From Candidatus Methylomirabilis sp. (GTDB lineage Bacteria; DYJV01): DNA of 17,169 bases. Positions 13,337 through 17,169 of this stretch are shown here, piece after piece. The notes beneath the pieces were generated by a model that was not told the DNA's origin, ran no database searches, and saw nothing but the letters and a program-made list of their open reading frames with translations. The translations under genes were made by a program, and so were the position numbers. The DNA is taken from positions 1-17,169 of the forward strand of contig DYJV01000052.1 in assembly GCA_020722945.1 (NCBI GenBank), given 5' to 3'. The stretch's first letter is position 1, and the number at the start of each line of letters is the position of its first letter.

Positions 13337-14740
13337 ATGAAAATAGCCCATATAGCAAGTGAAGTTTACCCTTTCTCTAAAACTGGCGGATTAGCTGATG
13401 TAGTATCTGCGCTACCACTTAGCCTCAAAGCAAATGGTCTTGAATGCTTTGTTATATCTCCACTTTACAAAAATATTATAAATAATTTTCCTCTCAAAAA
13501 AAGTAAAGAGAGCATTGACATTCAAGTAGGCACAGATATTTACAATATACAGATATTCCAATACAAAAAATCTGGGGTGCACTATATCTTCCTGTCCAAC
13601 CCTTACCTTTTTGAAAGAGACGGGTTATATACCTCCAATGGGAAAGATTACAGTGACAACTGTTTGAGATTTGGTATCTTTACAAAAGCAGCACTACATT
13701 TTATTACTAATAGTATCGGCACTCTTGACATTATACACTGCCACGATTGGCAGACAGCCCTTACAGCTCCACTTTTAAAAACAGAATTCCAAGATATAAA
13801 AGCTAAAGTTGTTTTTACTATACACAATATTGCATTTCAGGGGATTTTTGATTTTTCTGAGTTATCGAAGTTAAATCTCGATACTTGGCTTTTCGGTTTT
13901 GGTGGTTTCGAATATTATGGTAAAGCCAACCTTATGAAATGTGCCATCATAAAATCTGACGCTGTTACAACCGTAAGCCCTACTTATGCAAATGAGATAC
14001 AGACTCCAGAGTTAGGCTACGGTTTAGAGGGTGTTCTCTCAGAGCATAGCTACAAGCTTCAAGGGATACTCAATGGTATTGATTACAATGTATGGTCACC
14101 ACAAAAAGATAAACATATTATCCAAAAATATTCTCAAAAATCTACAAAAAGGGGTAAAACTATAAATAAAGATTATCTACTTAATAGATTCAACCTCCCA
14201 AAAGATAAACCACTTTTTGGATTTGTTTCCCGTTTTACAAAGCAGAAAGGGATAGACATTACTATTGACATCATCAAGAAATTTCACAAAGATATAAATT
14301 TTATACTTTTAGGTGATGGTGATTCCTCTGTAAAGCAAGAGTTGGAGACTTTAAACTCTCTTAAAGAAGCAGCCATCCAATTTGGCTACAATGAGCCTCT
14401 CAGCAGACAAATTTATGCAGGCTCTGATTTCTATCTTATGCCTTCACTATTTGAACCTTGTGGGCTCTCACAGCTTATAGCAATGAAATATGGTGCTATC
14501 CCTATTGTCAGGAAAACAGGTGGGCTCTCAGACACCATAGTAGATATATCTTCTAATGGATATGGGATAATCTTTGAAGATTACACTACTGACAGTTTTG
14601 CAAATGCCATCGATAGAGCATTATCAGTTTATCATAAAGGGGAGAGTGACCAATTTTACAGACTTGCAATGGAGAAAGATTTTTCTTGGAATGAATCCTC
14701 AAAACAATACATTACGCTCTACAAAAAATTAAGGGGGTAA
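13337..14740 (+). CDS. glgA: Glycogen synthase (GT5)
   Basis: A 467-residue cytoplasmic glucosyltransferase that extends alpha-1,4-glucan chains from a nucleotide sugar, in bacteria usually ADP-glucose. GT5 features run in order: MKIAHIASEVYPFSKTGGLADV with the substrate-binding Lys15 and Gly-Gly; IHCHDWQTAL; FTIHNIAFQG; AVTTVSPTYANEI; GILNGIDYNVW; the C-terminal domain SRFTKQKGIDI; and EPCGLSQLIAMKYGAIPIVR with conserved Glu373 and KTGGLSDTI. Length is typical (E. coli 477). No clear ribosome binding site precedes the ATG at 13337, unlike nearly every other gene here, so expression may depend on the leader. It is first of a three-gene cluster with 3- and 2-bp gaps. No glgC or phosphorylase gene is in the window. 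Confidence 0.96.
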   Translation: MKIAHIASEVYPFSKTGGLADVVSALPLSLKANGLECFVISPLYKNIINNFPLKKSKESIDIQVGTDIYNIQIFQYKKSGVHYIFLSNPYLFERDGLYTSNGKDYSDNCLRFGIFTKAALHFITNSIGTLDIIHCHDWQTALTAPLLKTEFQDIKAKVVFTIHNIAFQGIFDFSELSKLNLDTWLFGFGGFEYYGKANLMKCAIIKSDAVTTVSPTYANEIQTPELGYGLEGVLSEHSYKLQGILNGIDYNVWSPQKDKHIIQKYSQKSTKRGKTINKDYLLNRFNLPKDKPLFGFVSRFTKQKGIDITIDIIKKFHKDINFILLGDGDSSVKQELETLNSLKEAAIQFGYNEPLSRQIYAGSDFYLMPSLFEPCGLSQLIAMKYGAIPIVRKTGGLSDTIVDISSNGYGIIFEDYTTDSFANAIDRALSVYHKGESDQFYRLAMEKDFSWNESSKQYITLYKKLRG

Positions 14741-14743
14741 AAT

Positions 14744-15385
14744 ATGGGCTTTCAGGCATTTATGGAGCAATCAAATCGTAACAATAGTGGGAATGAGGAG
14801 AATATAGTAGAGTTGTTAAAAGATATGATTTTCGAGGGGAACAACTACACCAACAACCTTTTCAAAGTAGAAACATACACTACCCCAAAATATGAGGAGG
14901 ATATATCTATTCCAGATAGATACGGGATAGATTATATTTATCTCCTTCCTATAAATCCTCAAAATATCTATATAATATGGGAGATTACTTTGGCAACCTT
15001 AAAAAATACCATAGCAGATATTAACAATATCAGTGACATCCAATTACTGCTGCGTGTATTTTACGACAAAAATAACTTTGAGGAGATAGCAATTAAAGAT
15101 ATTGGAAACTACTACTATTCAAATAATCAGATAAACGGCAGGTATGTCTGGGCAGAGTTGGGAGGGATATTCAATGGCTCTTTTATCAAAATATTGGCTA
15201 CAAATAAAGTTTTAATGCCAAGAGATTATTTATCTGATAAGTTCTCTACATACTGGATTAATAAAGAATCTTCAGACAAGATTATCTACCTTTCAATATT
15301 TAATCTTTCAGAACAGCATAGTAGTATTGAGCTGCAAAGAAAAATTTTTCAAACATTAAGTTCTGATCTTACAAATAGGGGATAA
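14744..15385 (+). CDS. DUF4912 domain protein in glycogen cluster
   Basis: A 213-residue protein of unknown function. The N-terminal 55 residues are polar and probably flexible. The DUF4912-type core covers about residues 58-162: YGIDYIYLLPINPQNIYIIWEI (the family 'dP..lyvyWEi' strand), LLLRVFYD, then GRYVWAELGGIFNGSFIKIL and ATNKVLMPRD. This family occurs repeatedly next to GH57 glucan-branching enzymes and glycogen synthases, so a role in alpha-glucan metabolism, perhaps glucan binding, is likely but unproven. No signal peptide or catalytic motif is seen. It starts 3 bp after glgA with AAGGGGG overlapping the glgA end, and ends 2 bp before the branching enzyme gene, so the three proteins are translated from one message. 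Confidence 0.8.
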   Translation: MGFQAFMEQSNRNNSGNEENIVELLKDMIFEGNNYTNNLFKVETYTTPKYEEDISIPDRYGIDYIYLLPINPQNIYIIWEITLATLKNTIADINNISDIQLLLRVFYDKNNFEEIAIKDIGNYYYSNNQINGRYVWAELGGIFNGSFIKILATNKVLMPRDYLSDKFSTYWINKESSDKIIYLSIFNLSEQHSSIELQRKIFQTLSSDLTNRG

Positions 15386-15387
15386 TT

Positions 15388-16968
15388 ATGAACGGATATT
15401 GGACACTCGTATTACACTCACATTTACCATTTGTCAAACATCCAGAGTTTGACTACTTTCTTGAAGAGCATTGGTTTTATGAAGCACTCACTGAATCTTA
15501 CATACCACTTCTACTCAATTTTGAAAAGCTACTTGAGGATAAGATAAATTTTAAGATTACTATTTCGCTCACTCCTCCACTCTGTGAAATGTTTACAGAC
15601 AATTTTCTCATGGAAAGATTCTTTAAATATCTTAATCGGAATATAGAATTGTGTCAAAAAGAGATAAAAAGGACCAGTAATCAGCCAGAGTTTAACTCTC
15701 TTGCCCATTTTTATCTTGAAAGATACATAAAAATCAAAAATTATACATTTGATAATTTACAAGGTAATATCATAAACGGTTATAAGAAATTCATACAAAG
15801 TAAAAATATAGAGGTAATAACATGTGCGGCAACACACGGTTTCCTACCATTTTTAGGGGTTAACAGCAAAAATAGCTCTGCACAGATAAAGATAGCTGTA
15901 GATTCATACAAAAAGCATTTCTCAGAGCAGCCAAAAGGTATATGGCTACCTGAATGTGCATACTACAACGGACTCTCAAAAATATTAGCTGACAATGGAA
16001 TAAAATATTTTTTCATTGATACACATGGGATAATTTTTGGTTCACCAAGACCTCAATATGGTATTTATGCACCTATTTACACAGAAGATGGTGTTGCTGC
16101 ATTTGGAAGAGATCACAATTCATCAAAACAGGTATGGAGTTCAAAAGAGGGATACCCGGGTGATTACAATTACAGAGATTTTTATAGAGACATCGGTTAC
16201 GATCTCGATTTTGATTATATACATCCATACATAATCCCTGACGGCACAAGAGTTTTCACAGGAATAAAATATTACAAAATAACAGGTAATACCGATCAAA
16301 AAGAGCCTTACAATCCCAATAATGCTTATTTAAGGACAGAAGACCACGCAAAACATTTCATTTACGAACGTGAAAAGCAATTTGAGACCATCGGAACACT
16401 TATAGATAGACCACCACTAATAGTTTCACCCTACGACGCAGAGCTTTTTGGACATTGGTGGTTTGAAGGACCAGATTTTATATACAACATATTCAAATAT
16501 ATGGATGGCAATCCGCACATAATACCGATTACACCTTCTGAATACTTATCCCAATACAACAGGAATCAAGTAATCTCACTTAATCCATCTTCTTGGGGGG
16601 ACAAAGGATTTTATGAAGTATGGCTCAATGCTTCAAATGATTGGGTATATAGGCATATCTTGGTATGCAGTGACAAAATGATTGAAGTTGCAAAAGATTA
16701 TAAAGATGAGAGTGATAGTATCAAAAATCGATTAATCAACCAGCTTGCAAGGGAGCTTCTGCTTGTTCAATCAAGTGACTGGACATTTCTTATGACCACC
16801 AAAACAGCATTGGAGTATGCTACAAAAAGAGTAAAGGAGCATATCCACAATTTTAATAGATTGCTGAGTATGCTTAATAATGACTCGATTGATACAGATT
16901 ATCTTTCCAAACTTGAATTCAAAAACAGCCTCTTTTCTAATTTTGACCTTAAAAAATATTTTTTGTAA
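15388..16968 (+). CDS. 1,4-alpha-glucan branching enzyme, GH57 family
   Basis: A 526-residue cytoplasmic enzyme that cuts alpha-1,4 chains and rejoins them as alpha-1,6 branches in glycogen. GH57 motifs: LHSHLPFV (9-16); GIWLPECAYYNG (184-195) with the likely nucleophile Glu189; and VSPYDAELFGHWWFEG (346-361) with the likely acid Asp350, equivalent to Glu184 and Asp353 in the Thermus thermophilus enzyme. The C-terminal helical part carries SSWGDKGFYEVWLNASNDWV (401-420), the DUF1957-type region of branching enzymes, which separates it from GH57 amylases. Length matches the family (about 520-560). It replaces the unrelated GH13 GlgB used by many bacteria. Start ATG has a GGGGAT site; it ends the cluster. 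Confidence 0.93.
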   Translation: MNGYWTLVLHSHLPFVKHPEFDYFLEEHWFYEALTESYIPLLLNFEKLLEDKINFKITISLTPPLCEMFTDNFLMERFFKYLNRNIELCQKEIKRTSNQPEFNSLAHFYLERYIKIKNYTFDNLQGNIINGYKKFIQSKNIEVITCAATHGFLPFLGVNSKNSSAQIKIAVDSYKKHFSEQPKGIWLPECAYYNGLSKILADNGIKYFFIDTHGIIFGSPRPQYGIYAPIYTEDGVAAFGRDHNSSKQVWSSKEGYPGDYNYRDFYRDIGYDLDFDYIHPYIIPDGTRVFTGIKYYKITGNTDQKEPYNPNNAYLRTEDHAKHFIYEREKQFETIGTLIDRPPLIVSPYDAELFGHWWFEGPDFIYNIFKYMDGNPHIIPITPSEYLSQYNRNQVISLNPSSWGDKGFYEVWLNASNDWVYRHILVCSDKMIEVAKDYKDESDSIKNRLINQLARELLLVQSSDWTFLMTTKTALEYATKRVKEHIHNFNRLLSMLNNDSIDTDYLSKLEFKNSLFSNFDLKKYFL

Positions 16969-17140
16969 ATAAAAATTGACAGCTGTAGGGAAAAGTAAAA
17001 AGAAAAGCAAGGAGAAAATAGTTGATAGGGGTTAGTTGGTAGTTGTTAGAAAAAAAATTAAAAGCAAAGAGGTTTTATCTTTTTTTCTGTTCTAAACACT
17101 AAAAACTATCAAATGGTAACCATTTTCACATTACACTCTA
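16969..17140. other. Intergenic DNA after the glycogen cluster
   Basis: No gene seen. A weak AAAGA/TCTTT hairpin followed by a run of seven Ts (17066-17086) may end the glgA cluster transcript, but the stem is short and AT-rich. AAATGGT-A-ACCATTT (17111-17125) is a perfect 15-bp palindrome. A GTTAG/TAGTTG-rich stretch at 17022-17049 is low complexity. Confidence 0.5.
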
Positions 17141-17169
17141 ATTCCCCTCTACTCAAGGGGTGGCACCGT
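17141..17169 (-). repeat. Inverted, window-truncated copy of the GC-rich repeat
   Basis: Read on the minus strand this ends in CCACCCCTTGAGTAGAGGGGAAT, which matches the second half of the 42-bp unit at 12460-12501 with small changes (GAG for AAG). The element continues past the window edge. Its orientation is opposite to the copies at 12460-12740, so the glycogen cluster lies between inverted copies. Confidence 0.75.

Overview
The window looks like chromosomal DNA from a low-GC, motile, Gram-negative-type bacterium. Evidence for this is the P-ring gene flgI, exported flagellar proteins, sigma-54 and sigma-28 type flagellar promoters, and a GH57-type glycogen branching enzyme. The mix of genes and the AT-rich style suggest a member of the Deferribacterota (for example a Calditerrivibrio/Deferribacter-like organism), but this is inference from gene content, not a database match. 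I see no IS element, prophage, CRISPR array, tRNA or rRNA.

Layout. (1) 82-1798, minus strand: a small CooT-family protein and an M18-family zinc aminopeptidase, separated by a hairpin that probably terminates the aminopeptidase transcript. (2) 1799-2156: divergent intergenic region with a near-consensus sigma-54 promoter preceded by nested inverted repeats. (3) 2157-6258, plus strand: flgF-flgG-flgA-flgI-flgJ (distal rod, P-ring chaperone, P-ring, rod-binding protein). No flgH lies between flgA and flgI. (4) 6274-9684: an excellent sigma-28 promoter, then flgM (anti-sigma-28), flgN (chaperone) and an unusually long flgK. (5) 9734-11673: a second sigma-54 promoter, then flgL, csrA and fliW. 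fliW meets purN tail-to-tail with a 26-bp overlap. (6) 11648-12316, minus: purN. (7) 12317-13336: about 1 kb without genes, holding a GC-rich hairpin repeat family with 42-bp units and a 65-bp perfect duplication, short low-complexity DNA, and a probable glgA control region with two near-identical 18-bp direct repeats. (8) 13337-16968, plus: a tight glgA / DUF4912 / GH57 branching enzyme cluster for alpha-glucan (glycogen) synthesis. (9) 16969-17169: non-coding, ending in an inverted, truncated copy of the GC-rich repeat.

How it works together. The flagellar block reads as a temporal programme. Sigma-54 drives rod and ring genes, sigma-28 drives flgM-flgN-flgK, and sigma-54 appears again before flgL-csrA-fliW. 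FlgM restrains sigma-28 until it is exported. FlgN escorts the junction proteins FlgK and FlgL. In other bacteria FliW and CsrA couple flagellin supply to flagellin mRNA translation. The glycogen cluster has the chain-elongating enzyme, the branching enzyme and a small DUF4912 protein of unknown function between them. No clearly new multi-gene system is visible. The most interesting signals are regulatory: a possible RNA switch over the flgM ribosome binding site, the inverted repeats upstream of flgF, the repeated operator-like element before glgA, and the GC-rich repeat family.
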